Source: Natranaerovirga pectinivora (GTDB lineage: Bacteria; Bacillota; Clostridia; Lachnospirales; DSM-24629). Taken from it: a stretch of 64,000 bases of DNA. The notes below the pieces were generated by a model, which was not told the DNA's origin, made no database searches, and saw only the letters and a list, made by a program, of their open reading frames with translations. The stretch is taken from contig NZ_SMAL01000011.1 of NCBI RefSeq assembly GCF_004342165.1, positions 25,074 to 89,073 of the forward strand, read 5' to 3'. The position numbers and the translations under genes are program-made. Positions 1-9,272 of this stretch are shown here, piece after piece. Numbering within the stretch: position 1 is the stretch's first letter; each line of letters begins with the position of its first letter.

Positions 1-350
1 GGAAGTTTTCCACTAATTACTGCATCAATCCCACAATGAAGTATATTTTTTTCTTCTAGTGCAAGTACCGCCCCTCTAAGGTAATTACCCCAATGCCCTG
101 GTATCATATCAGGTACATGTTTGATATGAAATATTTCTTCATCTGGAAAGTCTATGCTTTGAACCCTTATATATCCGTCTTTATTTGATGAATATGCCAT
201 GTTGATGCTTGCGTCTATAGCCATTCCAGTTACTAGACCGTGTTGGTGGTCTACATGGGCACCTAATGGGCATATTCGTAGTGGTGATTTAACTATATGT
301 ATCGGTTGACTGCTATATTTTTCTTGAAATACTGTTTCTACACTTTTCAT
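1..350 (-). CDS. GHMP kinase, galacturonokinase/galactokinase-like (partial, N-terminal part only)
   Basis: Reading the minus strand from an ATG at 350 gives an open frame to the window edge, so only about 116 N-terminal residues are seen. Residues 22-46 carry the galactokinase signature region in the form SPLRICPLGAHVDHQHG, where ordinary GalK has RVNLIGEHTDYNDG. The RICPLGAH-DHQ variant matches what I recall of plant galacturonokinase and its bacterial relatives, so the likely substrate is galacturonate or a related sugar rather than galactose. An AGGGGATG-like ribosome site precedes the start. The ATP-binding loop lies beyond the edge, so substrate and activity cannot be settled here. It fits with the GH105 gene at 53.8 kb. 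Confidence 0.7.
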   Translation of the reverse strand, partial: MKSVETVFQEKYSSQPIHIVKSPLRICPLGAHVDHQHGLVTGMAIDASINMAYSSNKDGYIRVQSIDFPDEEIFHIKHVPDMIPGHWGNYLRGAVLALEEKNILHCGIDAVISGKL

Positions 351-548
351 AAACATCCCCTCATAATTAGTTTTTAGTTGTGTTAAAATCACCCTCAGTA
401 ATTAATCGACTTAATAGTAATCTTATCCCACTCTATAAACTTAACATTAACTATTTTATTTTAACAGATTAACTAATAATTTTCTATTATTTTACATACC
501 CTGATAGTATCAACCTTACTGCAGAATATAACTCATGAATAATTTAGG

Positions 549-593
549 TTAATTCATTACAAATAGATACTTAATCTATTTGTAATGAATTAA
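549..593. terminator. Perfect 20-bp inverted repeat downstream of the subtilase
   Basis: Arms 549-568 and 574-593 are exact reverse complements around a 5-nt loop, beginning about 60 nt after the subtilase stop. No uridine tract follows on either strand, so it is a weak classical terminator. It may act as a bidirectional terminator or 3'-end stabiliser between the subtilase and the kinase. The rest of 351-654 is AT-rich with nothing else I can name. Confidence 0.5.
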
Positions 594-654
594 TATTAAA
601 ATCCTATTTCACAAATTGGTCTAACTAATTGAACATCAATACCATATCAAACAA

Positions 655-3600
655 CTAATTTCTTTCAATTAATTGAGTCACTTCAAACGCATCAATACTA
701 ACCAATGTATTGCTTGAGCCTACATTCTTAGTCCCAGCAACTTCAATCCTTATGGTATGAACCCCATATTTTAAACCTTGATTCTCATATACCATTTGTT
801 GAAATTGATTGGTTGGACCATAAAGATCAACATATTCTGCTTTTTCATTGTTTATTGTTACTTTTGCTATTCCTGCATTATTTCGAATATTACTTATCCA
901 TTGTATCCCTGTTCCTTCAAAGCTAAACTCAACATATGCTCCTTTTTCTGTAGAATACTTCATGCTTCCGCCACTATGTGTTGATTGGTTATGATTTAAC
1001 CAATTTCCACTATAAATTATCACTTCTGCCGTTTCCTCTATTCTTATTTGTTCTTGTATGTGACCTAGTACTTCTACTTCATTTGACATATCTGATTTGT
1101 TTCCAAAATAATCTACTGCCGTAACTACATAATAATAATCTTTTAAGGGATTAATATTTACATCTGTATATTTCAAGTTTGTTACTTTAGCAATTTTTTC
1201 ATAACCATACCCAGCTGTAGTAGATCGATACACATTATACCACGCTACATCTTCGTCTGAGCCTAGTAGCCATGATAAATCAATTGATGTTATTCCATTT
1301 TTAATAGCCGTTAAGTTTTTTGGTGCTATTGGTGAAGTAGTAACAATATTATTAATATCAAAAGCATCAATACTTACCAATGTATTGCTTGAGCCTACAT
1401 TCTTAGTCCCAGTAACTTCGATTCTAATTGTATGAACTCCATATTCTAAACCTTGCTTCTCATATACCATTTGTTGAAATTGGGTAGTTGGACTATAAAG
1501 ATCAACATATTCTACTTTTTCATTGTTTATTGTTACTTTTGCTATTCCTGCATTATTTCGAATATTACTTATCCATTGTATCCCTGTTCCTTCAAAGCTA
1601 AGCTCAACATACGCTCCTGTTTCAGTAGAATACTTCATTCTTCCGCCACTATGTGTTGATTGGTTATGATTTAACCAATTCCCACTATAGATTATCTCTT
1701 CTGCAGTTTCCTCTATTCTTATTTGTTCTTGTATATGACCTAATACTTTTACTTCATTCGACATATCTGATTCGTTTCCAGCATAATCCACTGCCGTAAC
1801 TACATAATAATAATCTTTTAAGGGATCAATATTTACATCTGTAAATATCATGTTTGTTACTTTAGCAATTTTATCATAACCATACCCAGTTGTACTAGAT
1901 CGATACACATTATACCATTCTACAACTTCGTCTGAACCTGGTAACCATGATAAATCAACTGATGTTATTCCATTTTTAATAGCTGTTAAGTTTTTTGGTG
2001 CTCCTGGTGTAGTAATAATATTATAAATATCAAATGCATCAATACTAACCAATGTATTGCTGGAACCTACATTCTTATTCCCAGTAACTTCAATTCTTAT
2101 AGTATGAACTCCAAATTCTAAACCTTGTTTCTCATATACCATTTGTTGAAATTGATTAGTTGGACTATAAAGATCAACATATTCTGCCTTCTCATTGTTT
2201 ATTGTTACCTTTGCTATTCCTGCATTATTTCGATTATTACCTATCCATTGTATTCCTGTTCCTTCAAAACTAAACTCAACATACGCTCCTGTTTCAGTAG
2301 AATACATCATGCTTCCAGCACTATGTGTTGATTGGTTATGTTTTAACCAATTTCCACTATAGGTTATTCCATCTGCATCTTCTTCATAATATCCTTCTCC
2401 TAAAATTGGACCTGTGACTCCTCCTATAATCTCTATTACACCAGTAAAATCTGATTGCAATCCAGCATGATTAATGGCAGTTAGTGCATAATAATAATGT
2501 TTTCCTTCCTCTATACTATCATCTGTAAAATTTGAATCTTCAACTAAATTTAATAATGTATATTGATTCTCTTGAGATGTTCTTCTCCAGACTTTATATC
2601 CTAATATGTCGACTTCTTGGTTATCACTCCATATTAATTTAACACTATTACCTTCTTTTGCTCCTGTTAATCCACTAGGTATTTGAGGTGCATCAAAGGT
2701 AATATCATATACTTGTGAATAATCAAAATTAATTTTACCTGATACACACTCTAGTATCCAGTACTCTCCATTAGCTCTACTGCCCCAGGTAGTTCCAAAT
2801 CCCCACGTACCTTCTCCATATTGACTATAGAGGTCATATTCGTTACTTGTGCCATGAGGCCAAGTAAGTTTTAATACTCCCATATCAGGACCAGTATGTA
2901 TACTTAATTCACTTTTATAACCAGTGAATGGTATCTTGACTTTAGCGCCTTCTTCTAAAGTTACATGCCTTGTTCCATTATTAAAACTTTCTCCTGTTTC
3001 CAAAGTCCAATTTCCTGTATACTCTATATGTCTACTAGTATCTTGAAGAACATATACGCTATTAGGAATAATCGGTCGAGCTACTACAGTATTGGAATAA
3101 ACTGACTCTACCTCACTATTATTAACAGCTGTCATTTTATAAAAATAATCTCTATCTTCTGTTACGCTATCTCTATACCAATTATGATCTGGCATAGAAT
3201 AGGAATCGATATATGCTACTAGCTCATACTTAATATCATCTGTTGATCTGTACACTTTGTAGTATGCTACATCTCCTGATTCATTCCCCATATACTCTAG
3301 TCTAATCTCTTCAATTGTTGAAGAAGCCTGGAAAATAACAGGCGGCTGAGGTGCTGTGCTTTCAGTTGATATCATAAAAGTATCAATATTAATAGAGGTA
3401 GCTGACTTTCTTGCGCTTCGATCCCACTGTCCAGACCATCTAATCTCTATATTATGGTTTCCATAATAAGGTAAATCTTTTTCAAATAAAACTTGTTTAT
3501 ACTTAGGTACCGCTGAATACAAGTTTATATCTCCTGCAAATACTTCATTGATAAAGACCCGTGCTATTCCTTGGTTTGAATTCTTAAATCCAGTCCATGA

Positions 3601-6336
3601 AATCTTTGAGCCTGTAAAGTTTAAAAATACACTCCCTGAACTATTTAATACTTTAGCTGTGCCATTTTCATGAAAATCTGAATTAATTTCTTTCCAATCC
3701 CCTACATATTGTAACGCAGAATTACGATCATCTATTACTATCTCTTCTCCCATATCATAAGTTAAAGTATATGATCCCATTCCACTATAAGCATATACAT
3801 TAACAAAATATCTTCCAGTTTTTTCTGCTGTAAATTGAATAAATTCTTCACTTCCCGCATTCTCAGAAGAAGCTAGCAATCCCTCTGTACTTTTGACTGT
3901 TTTGGCCCATGGTGCATATAGGTGTAAGTCGAAATCTGTTCCATTATCTGCTGTTAAATAAAGATTAATTGTTTCTCCTACTTTTAAGTCTATATGATAT
4001 ACATCATCTAAATCCTCTAAATAATGCAACGTTCCAATATTGATACCCTCTAAAGGAATTCCAGGAATATCATCCTCTAAAGAAAAATCTCCCATTTTTA
4101 AAGCCGCTGCTGCATTTACCAAACCTCCAGTAAAAACTTTCCCTGATAAATGAGGTAAAGGCATACTACTAGCAAGAATCTTTGCTTTCATTTGTAGTAT
4201 ATCTTCTGTTCCATCACTTAATAATAATGCAGCTATACCTGCAACATGCGGTGCCGCCATAGATGTACCATCATAATAATCATATGAATAATCATAATTG
4301 TTATCCCCCGGATAAAAGAGTGCTACTTGTCCATCTGAGTTCGCAGGGGCTAAATAATCCATCCATATACTAGGTAATAAATGGTAGGTGTGATTTTCAA
4401 AAACTGTCCCACTCATTCCATTTACAAATTCTAAATAATTTGCCTCACTTACAAAATGTGTATTTAAGTAATTTAAGTAAAAGTCAGTATATTCTATATT
4501 CCAACCTGCATCTCTTCCAGATAAATAAAGATTCCCTCCATTATTTAAATATTGAATTAGTACTTGTTGATCATACTCTGTTATGGTTTTGATATACTGA
4601 TCTCCTGATCCTTCTCCTGTAAACCACACTACTACATCATATTCATTTAGTATGTCTATACTTGGACCATCGGTATGAGCTGGTACTGTATATACATCTA
4701 AATTCTCGAACTTTAATGCCTTTAGAGGATCTTCATAATAACTTAAAACATTTCTCCGATCTCCCAAATTACTCTCATCATCTTGTACTAATAAAATTGA
4801 GCTTTGTGTATCTATATCAAAGAATTGCATTACACTTTCCATTAATTGTACTCTTTGAGTATTGCTACTTATAATTTCTAGCCCAAATCCTTGAAAAAGA
4901 GTTTTATATGCTCCTGTATCACTTTGTATAGCCGCTCCCATCTCTGGTCCCTTAGGAACTGTACTTAGTATTCCCACCCCAGGTGCCGCTACATCTACGG
5001 TATTTTCTCCATAATTAGAAAAATGAGCTAAATGTCCTCTATTATCTACTGCTGCTACTGATATAATATTAGGACTTTCATAGCTCGCCGGATAAGTTCG
5101 GTATAAATCATTATTCCACCCATTATTACCTGCAGCTGCGATAAATAACATACCAGAGTTTTCTATTGCTTCCTTTAGTGCCTGGGAATATCCGCCTCCA
5201 CCCCAGCTATTATTGGAGATTTTCACTCCCATATTTGAAGCATATTCTATTGCTAATATAGCATCACTTGCACTTCCGCCATAAGGACCTAAAAATTTAA
5301 GTGGCATTACTTTGACATTAGGAGCAACACCTACAATACCTATGTTATTCAAAGTAGCTGCTATAGTTCCTGCTACATGGGTACCATGTTCATCTCCATC
5401 TTCTGGATTAAACACGGTATTATTATTATTGTAAAAATCCCAACCATAAAGATCATCTACATATCCATTTCCATCACTATCCATACCATTATGTATTTCA
5501 TTAGGATTTATCCATATTCTATCCTTTAAATCTGGATGGTTGACATCTACTCCTGTATCTATTACTGCTACAACAACTTCTTCAGCACCTTGAGTTATCT
5601 CCCAAGCTTCTAATATATCAATATCAATCCCAGGTACTCCTGGTATCCCATAGATTAATTGCCCTTGATTTTCAAGCCCCCATAAATCTCCACTCAACGG
5701 GTCTGTCGTTATATTTAAGGGTTGATATAAATAATTAGGCTCTACATATTCTACTCTTTCATCTAACTTGAGCCTACTAATAATCTGATCTATGTTTACA
5801 TGACTTGGAACCGTCACAAGATCAGCTTTAATAGAATTTAAGTTTTGTTTAACTTTTAAACTATTCTGAGCAAAAATATTTTGTTTTTCAAGAGCCTTTA
5901 CATTCTCCTTAACTTTAACTATTAATTCCCCAGGAATATAATTTTTGTTATGATTAGTTTTGCTTTTCCACATTTTCTGAGAATGATCTTGTGTAATTTC
6001 TTTTGTATTACTAGGTTGCACTAAATCATTTCTCTTGTGAACATCAACTTGTTTCTTTAAGTCACCTTTTCTTATATTATGTGTATTATTAACAGAGTTT
6101 ATTTTACTTGCTTCTCTTTGATTATGAAAAAGATCTTCTTGTGATTGATTTGTAAAAAAGTATTCAACCTCTCCACCTTTATCAATATAAAAAATTTTTT
6201 CTCCTATGTTACTTTGCGTCGTATCATTTAGCTTATAATTTGTTATATTATTCTGTGACCTAGCAAAAATACCTTGGGTAATCATTAGCATCACTATCAA
6301 TACTAATGATATTACTTTAAAAATTCGATGTTTCAT
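655..6336 (-). CDS. Large secreted subtilisin-like (S8) serine protease with repeated C-terminal modules
   Basis: 1893 residues. An N-terminal signal segment (about 1-26) is followed by a linker and an inhibitor-type propeptide (about 130-205). The catalytic triad is visible: Asp260 (VIDTGVD), His317 (HGTHVAGT), Ser692 (GTSMAAPHVAG), with oxyanion Asn404 (AAGNNG). About 210 residues separate the strand after Asn404 from the Ser motif. That insert (about 475-670) contains a glutamine-amidotransferase-like stretch (ILLVQDDES, YDVVVWFTGE, GGNLYLSGRD). After the protease come a pre-peptidase C-terminal domain (about 770-865), a beta-sandwich/FnIII tandem, a divergent sandwich and FnIII, and three near-identical sandwich units separated by FnIII domains (about 1320-1893). 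No LPxTG motif is seen, so it is probably secreted or held non-covalently. The start has a GGGAGATGAGAGG ribosome site. Monocistronic. Confidence 0.93.
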   Translation of the reverse strand: MKHRIFKVISLVLIVMLMITQGIFARSQNNITNYKLNDTTQSNIGEKIFYIDKGGEVEYFFTNQSQEDLFHNQREASKINSVNNTHNIRKGDLKKQVDVHKRNDLVQPSNTKEITQDHSQKMWKSKTNHNKNYIPGELIVKVKENVKALEKQNIFAQNSLKVKQNLNSIKADLVTVPSHVNIDQIISRLKLDERVEYVEPNYLYQPLNITTDPLSGDLWGLENQGQLIYGIPGVPGIDIDILEAWEITQGAEEVVVAVIDTGVDVNHPDLKDRIWINPNEIHNGMDSDGNGYVDDLYGWDFYNNNNTVFNPEDGDEHGTHVAGTIAATLNNIGIVGVAPNVKVMPLKFLGPYGGSASDAILAIEYASNMGVKISNNSWGGGGYSQALKEAIENSGMLFIAAAGNNGWNNDLYRTYPASYESPNIISVAAVDNRGHLAHFSNYGENTVDVAAPGVGILSTVPKGPEMGAAIQSDTGAYKTLFQGFGLEIISSNTQRVQLMESVMQFFDIDTQSSILLVQDDESNLGDRRNVLSYYEDPLKALKFENLDVYTVPAHTDGPSIDILNEYDVVVWFTGEGSGDQYIKTITEYDQQVLIQYLNNGGNLYLSGRDAGWNIEYTDFYLNYLNTHFVSEANYLEFVNGMSGTVFENHTYHLLPSIWMDYLAPANSDGQVALFYPGDNNYDYSYDYYDGTSMAAPHVAGIAALLLSDGTEDILQMKAKILASSMPLPHLSGKVFTGGLVNAAAALKMGDFSLEDDIPGIPLEGINIGTLHYLEDLDDVYHIDLKVGETINLYLTADNGTDFDLHLYAPWAKTVKSTEGLLASSENAGSEEFIQFTAEKTGRYFVNVYAYSGMGSYTLTYDMGEEIVIDDRNSALQYVGDWKEINSDFHENGTAKVLNSSGSVFLNFTGSKISWTGFKNSNQGIARVFINEVFAGDINLYSAVPKYKQVLFEKDLPYYGNHNIEIRWSGQWDRSARKSATSINIDTFMISTESTAPQPPVIFQASSTIEEIRLEYMGNESGDVAYYKVYRSTDDIKYELVAYIDSYSMPDHNWYRDSVTEDRDYFYKMTAVNNSEVESVYSNTVVARPIIPNSVYVLQDTSRHIEYTGNWTLETGESFNNGTRHVTLEEGAKVKIPFTGYKSELSIHTGPDMGVLKLTWPHGTSNEYDLYSQYGEGTWGFGTTWGSRANGEYWILECVSGKINFDYSQVYDITFDAPQIPSGLTGAKEGNSVKLIWSDNQEVDILGYKVWRRTSQENQYTLLNLVEDSNFTDDSIEEGKHYYYALTAINHAGLQSDFTGVIEIIGGVTGPILGEGYYEEDADGITYSGNWLKHNQSTHSAGSMMYSTETGAYVEFSFEGTGIQWIGNNRNNAGIAKVTINNEKAEYVDLYSPTNQFQQMVYEKQGLEFGVHTIRIEVTGNKNVGSSNTLVSIDAFDIYNIITTPGAPKNLTAIKNGITSVDLSWLPGSDEVVEWYNVYRSSTTGYGYDKIAKVTNMIFTDVNIDPLKDYYYVVTAVDYAGNESDMSNEVKVLGHIQEQIRIEETAEEIIYSGNWLNHNQSTHSGGRMKYSTETGAYVELSFEGTGIQWISNIRNNAGIAKVTINNEKVEYVDLYSPTTQFQQMVYEKQGLEYGVHTIRIEVTGTKNVGSSNTLVSIDAFDINNIVTTSPIAPKNLTAIKNGITSIDLSWLLGSDEDVAWYNVYRSTTAGYGYEKIAKVTNLKYTDVNINPLKDYYYVVTAVDYFGNKSDMSNEVEVLGHIQEQIRIEETAEVIIYSGNWLNHNQSTHSGGSMKYSTEKGAYVEFSFEGTGIQWISNIRNNAGIAKVTINNEKAEYVDLYGPTNQFQQMVYENQGLKYGVHTIRIEVAGTKNVGSSNTLVSIDAFEVTQLIERN
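687..2400. repeat. In-gene tandem repeats of about 672-675 bp in the subtilase
   Basis: The sequence ATCAATACTAACCAATGTATT (allowing single changes) recurs with its long flanks near 691, 1366 and 2038, giving periods of 675 and 672 bp. Each period encodes one beta-sandwich module plus one FnIII module. The sandwich parts differ by only a few codons, which indicates recent duplication or gene conversion. The third unit from the C-terminus is partly replaced upstream by a more diverged FnIII. Confidence 0.85.
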
Positions 6337-6556
6337 CCTCTCATCTCCCTTATATAATTTATTATAAATGCTTACTTCTGCTAACTATCTTTATCCTCCT
6401 TATCTAATTTAAAAGCACTTCAAATTAACTTCATCGAGCACTTCTTTATAGATATGAAGAAATAGCACTATACCTTCATTTAATAACTAATACCTTACAT
6501 TTAATCTGCATGTGTTTACTAAGAAGACAAATTTATTTTTTAGTTATTTATAAAGA

Positions 6557-6602
6557 AAGTGACTTAGTCACTTCAACTCCCCACCCCTTCATTCGTGAGG
6601 AG
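6557..6602 (-). terminator. Two adjacent hairpins after murA; possible terminator or old IS200/IS605 end
   Basis: Read on the minus strand, an 8-bp stem (6577-6584 with 6595-6602, one G-T wobble) is followed by a GTTGA spacer, then a near-perfect palindrome AAGTGACT-A-AGTCACTT (6557-6573), then TCTTTAT. The second hairpin plus T-rich tail could end the polysaccharide operon about 100 nt past murA. The first hairpin with its GGGGAGTTGA ending also resembles right ends of IS200/IS605-type elements. The remaining bases of 6337-6698 hold only the subtilase ribosome site and upstream AT-rich sequence. Confidence 0.4.
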
Positions 6603-6698
6603 CTTTTATAACCTAAGATGGGCTTTCTTTTTACCTTATTCACTTCTATTTCTTACTGTTACCCTACTTTTTCTATGTTGTATCCAAGTGCTAGTTCT

Positions 6699-7958
6699 TT
6701 AGTTGTTATAATTACTCCACTTAATTTTAGCTCCTAAGCTTTGAAACTTTTCAATAAAGTTTTCATATCCTCTTTCAATTTGTTCAGCATTGCTAATTCT
6801 TGTAATACCATCGGAAACCAAACCTGCTAAGAGTAATGCAGCTCCAGCACGTAAATCATCTGCAAAAACATCAGCCCCAGTTAATGAATTCCCTCCTTTT
6901 ATAACAAGTAAGTTATTCTCTACATTTGTATCAACACCCATTTTTTTCAACTGAGCTGCATATCCAAATCTATCTGGGAATCTTAGGTCTACAATTTTAG
7001 ACATTCCTTTCGCTTGAGATGAATAAACTGCAAGTAATGGTTGCATGTCAGAATTAATACCGGGATAAGGTCCCGTACTTATTTCTAAAGGGTACGATGT
7101 ACTACCTTTAATAATTACTGAACTTTGTCCTTCATATATATTAAGACCACTTGATTTCAAGAAAATCAATGGTATTTCTAGATGCATTGATGGGAAATCT
7201 AATATTTCTACATCACCATCTGTTATTGCAGCTGCAACAAGAAACGTTAGTGCTTCCATATTATCAGGAATAACTTTATGAGTGGCTGTGTGCAATTTTT
7301 CAACACCGTAAACAACAATACTTTCATTACCTCTTACTTCAATGTTTGCTCCCATTTTATTTAACATATCAATGAGATCAAGAATTTCTGGACGAATATG
7401 AGGATTCCAAATTGTTGTTTTACCTATTGCTAGTGATGATGATAGAATTGCATTTTCAGTAGCACCTGTAGATCTTAATGGCAAATGAATATCAGCACCT
7501 TTAAGTCGACCATTCGATTCAGCACATAAATAATCATCTTCAACCCAAACTCTTGCCCCTAATGACTCAAGCACCATTTGATGAAGATCATACTTTCGTT
7601 CTCCTATTTTGCAGCCACCTGGTAGTGGAACCTTTGAGAACCCTTTACGCGCTAATAAAGCTCCCCAAATTAATAATGTATTTCTAATAGACCTTTTATT
7701 CCAAATAAGTTCAGATGAATTGATGCCTCCGCTTATAATTAACGTATCCCCTACAGCATCTATTTTCTTCCCTAAACTTTCCAACATTTCATTATGAATT
7801 TTAACATCTGATAAACCATTAGGGAAATTACTTATGATTAATTCTTCATCTGTTAGGATTGATGCAGCTTGCAATCTTAAAGCACTGTTCTTAGCACCAC
7901 TTAACTTAATCTTACCTTTTAAAGTACTTCGTTCAACTAATAATTCTCTTTGGCTCAT
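6699..7958 (-). CDS. murA: UDP-N-acetylglucosamine 1-carboxyvinyltransferase paralogue (MurA family)
   Basis: 419 residues, full MurA/EPSP-synthase fold length. The family transfers enolpyruvate from PEP to the 3-OH of UDP-GlcNAc. Seen: the N-terminal SGAKNSAL motif with Lys23-Asn24, the PEP-binding loop PGGCKIGERKYDLH with the catalytic Cys at 116, the YPGINSDMQP segment in place of the usual PGFPTDMQ, LRFPDRF, and the C-terminal DLRAGAALLLAGL and ERGYENF. It is therefore probably active. It is the last gene of the polysaccharide operon, far from any cell-division or peptidoglycan gene, and a MurB homologue lies in the same operon. I infer a dedicated role in making a lactyl-ether sugar for the surface polymer. 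A second housekeeping murA would be expected elsewhere. Start has a GGAG site 8 nt upstream. Confidence 0.88.
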   Translation of the reverse strand: MSQRELLVERSTLKGKIKLSGAKNSALRLQAASILTDEELIISNFPNGLSDVKIHNEMLESLGKKIDAVGDTLIISGGINSSELIWNKRSIRNTLLIWGALLARKGFSKVPLPGGCKIGERKYDLHQMVLESLGARVWVEDDYLCAESNGRLKGADIHLPLRSTGATENAILSSSLAIGKTTIWNPHIRPEILDLIDMLNKMGANIEVRGNESIVVYGVEKLHTATHKVIPDNMEALTFLVAAAITDGDVEILDFPSMHLEIPLIFLKSSGLNIYEGQSSVIIKGSTSYPLEISTGPYPGINSDMQPLLAVYSSQAKGMSKIVDLRFPDRFGYAAQLKKMGVDTNVENNLLVIKGGNSLTGADVFADDLRAGAALLLAGLVSDGITRISNAEQIERGYENFIEKFQSLGAKIKWSNYNN

Positions 7959-8026
7959 TTTAACACTCCATTTCTTTTTTATATTCTTGAATTTAGCTTT
8001 ATAATTCTTCTTTGTAATATTGTACG

Positions 8027-8709
8027 TCAGTCCACGAAATTCTTAATCCCGTCCTCAATACTCTTAGATGACTTAAAGTTAATTTCTCTTTCTAAATCTC
8101 CTACATCTGCATAGGTTTTAAATATCCCCAAGTTGCCTATACATATAGACTTTCTTCGCTTCTATGCATTGATAAATCTCAAGACTGAACTGGATTAGTA
8201 AAGCCCTTCATAGGAGTATCATAAAAACTACTATATATATGGCCCTCAACTTAATTGATTTCTCCGTTCAGCAAAAGAGAGACTGGCTGACCCATATTGT
8301 GAATTGTAGAGAATAGTGTTTCTTTGTTGCCCCCATAGAACCTAATGATGCACAAGCAGGCGTCTAGAAGTATTTTATACAGGCCTCTATGATACGCATA
8401 AAATCAGTTAGGTTTGAATCAACAAATGCAAAGGGGTTCTAATTAGAGTATCGCACTCCTGCTTAAATCCTAAATTTATGTCGTGATCTGGCTGGTAATG
8501 TTCGAATATATTGTTAGGTCGTACTTGTTTTTTATATCTATCGTATAGAAATTAAGGTTATAGTACTTACCTAATATTTGCACGTCTAGATTACTTATGA
8601 CTTTGCTTAAAATTATCAATCAAGTTGGTAAGTTCCTATTATTTATTAAATAAGAAGCTTCTAATATTTTTTGAGAGGATGCAATGAATCCGGCTGCATC
8701 TATTATTAG
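8027..8709 (-). pseudogene. Decayed NAD-dependent nucleotide-sugar epimerase (UDP-glucuronate 4-epimerase type)
   Basis: No intact frame spans this 760-bp gap, but the minus strand translated in several frames gives collinear epimerase fragments. They are: IDAAGFIASSQKILE (decayed Rossmann loop, near 8700), NNIFEHYQPDHDINL, then after a frame change AGVRYSN-stop-NPFAFVDSN and FMRIIEAC, HNMGQPVSL, and finally CIGNLGIFKTYADVGDLERE and FKSSKSIEDGIKNFVD-stop. The last fragments correspond to the usual GDV-KTYAD and KTSIEEGIKKFVDWY tail. A total of about 220 codons remains, against about 340 normally, so there are deletions as well as stops and frameshifts. It lies between the last acyltransferase and murA, in operon orientation, and is presumably a former member of the cluster. 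Confidence 0.8.
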
Positions 8710-8717
8710 TATTTACT

Positions 8718-9257
8718 TCATTCAGATAGTTCTTTTAAATCTTTAATTTTTTTAGCTGGTATTCCAGCATATACACTATACTCATCTACATTCTTAATCA
8801 CGACACTATTTGCTCCAACTATTGAATTACTACCAACAATTACATCTCCCAAAATCTTGGCACCAGCAAAGATAATTACATTATCACCAACAATAGGGTA
8901 ATTATTTTTGACACTATCTCCAAGATTTTGACCACCAAGCGTCACTTGCTGGTATATAACTACATTTTTTCCTATCTTAACGCCATCACCAATCACAACT
9001 CCGTTAATGTGTCTGAGCTCGAGCCCTAGCCCAATGTCTGCTTTTAAGCTAATGTGAACACCATACTTTAAAATCATTCTATTCCTTAGTAAAATCCCTA
9101 GTTTACAAAACCCTTTATCATAACTAATCTTTGAAATTCTGTATAATAAAATCACACGCTTTGAGGGATTTCCAATAATAATACTCAGAGTTGCGATGAT
9201 ACTCTTTTTCTTGTCCATTTTAATTTCTTTTTGAATGACATCTCTTAAAGTAAACAT
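8718..9257 (-). CDS. Serine O-acetyltransferase-like hexapeptide acyltransferase
   Basis: 179 residues. The C-terminal half is a left-handed beta-helix with hexapeptide repeats (IGDGVKIGKNVVIYQQVTLGG, split here by family convention) and the family ending YAGIPAKKIKDL. The HINGVVIGDG segment is the CysE-type active-site His region. In polysaccharide clusters such proteins O- or N-acetylate sugars rather than serine. It has a strong GGAAGGAGATTAAA ribosome site and follows the flippase gene by 15 nt, so it is co-transcribed. Which sugar is acetylated cannot be read from the sequence. Confidence 0.8.
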   Translation of the reverse strand: MFTLRDVIQKEIKMDKKKSIIATLSIIIGNPSKRVILLYRISKISYDKGFCKLGILLRNRMILKYGVHISLKADIGLGLELRHINGVVIGDGVKIGKNVVIYQQVTLGGQNLGDSVKNNYPIVGDNVIIFAGAKILGDVIVGSNSIVGANSVVIKNVDEYSVYAGIPAKKIKDLKELSE

Positions 9258-9272
9258 TTTAATCTCCTTCCA

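Noticed and set aside
778..1030. Dockerin or cellulosome-type repeats at the subtilase C-terminus
   Set aside because: No DxDxDG calcium-loop pairs are seen; the repeats are beta-sandwich and FnIII-like.
778..2331. Three similar plus-strand ORFs of 68 codons (778, 1453, 2125)
   Set aside because: They lie antisense to the subtilase repeats and are alike only because the repeats are; no ribosome sites or protein features.
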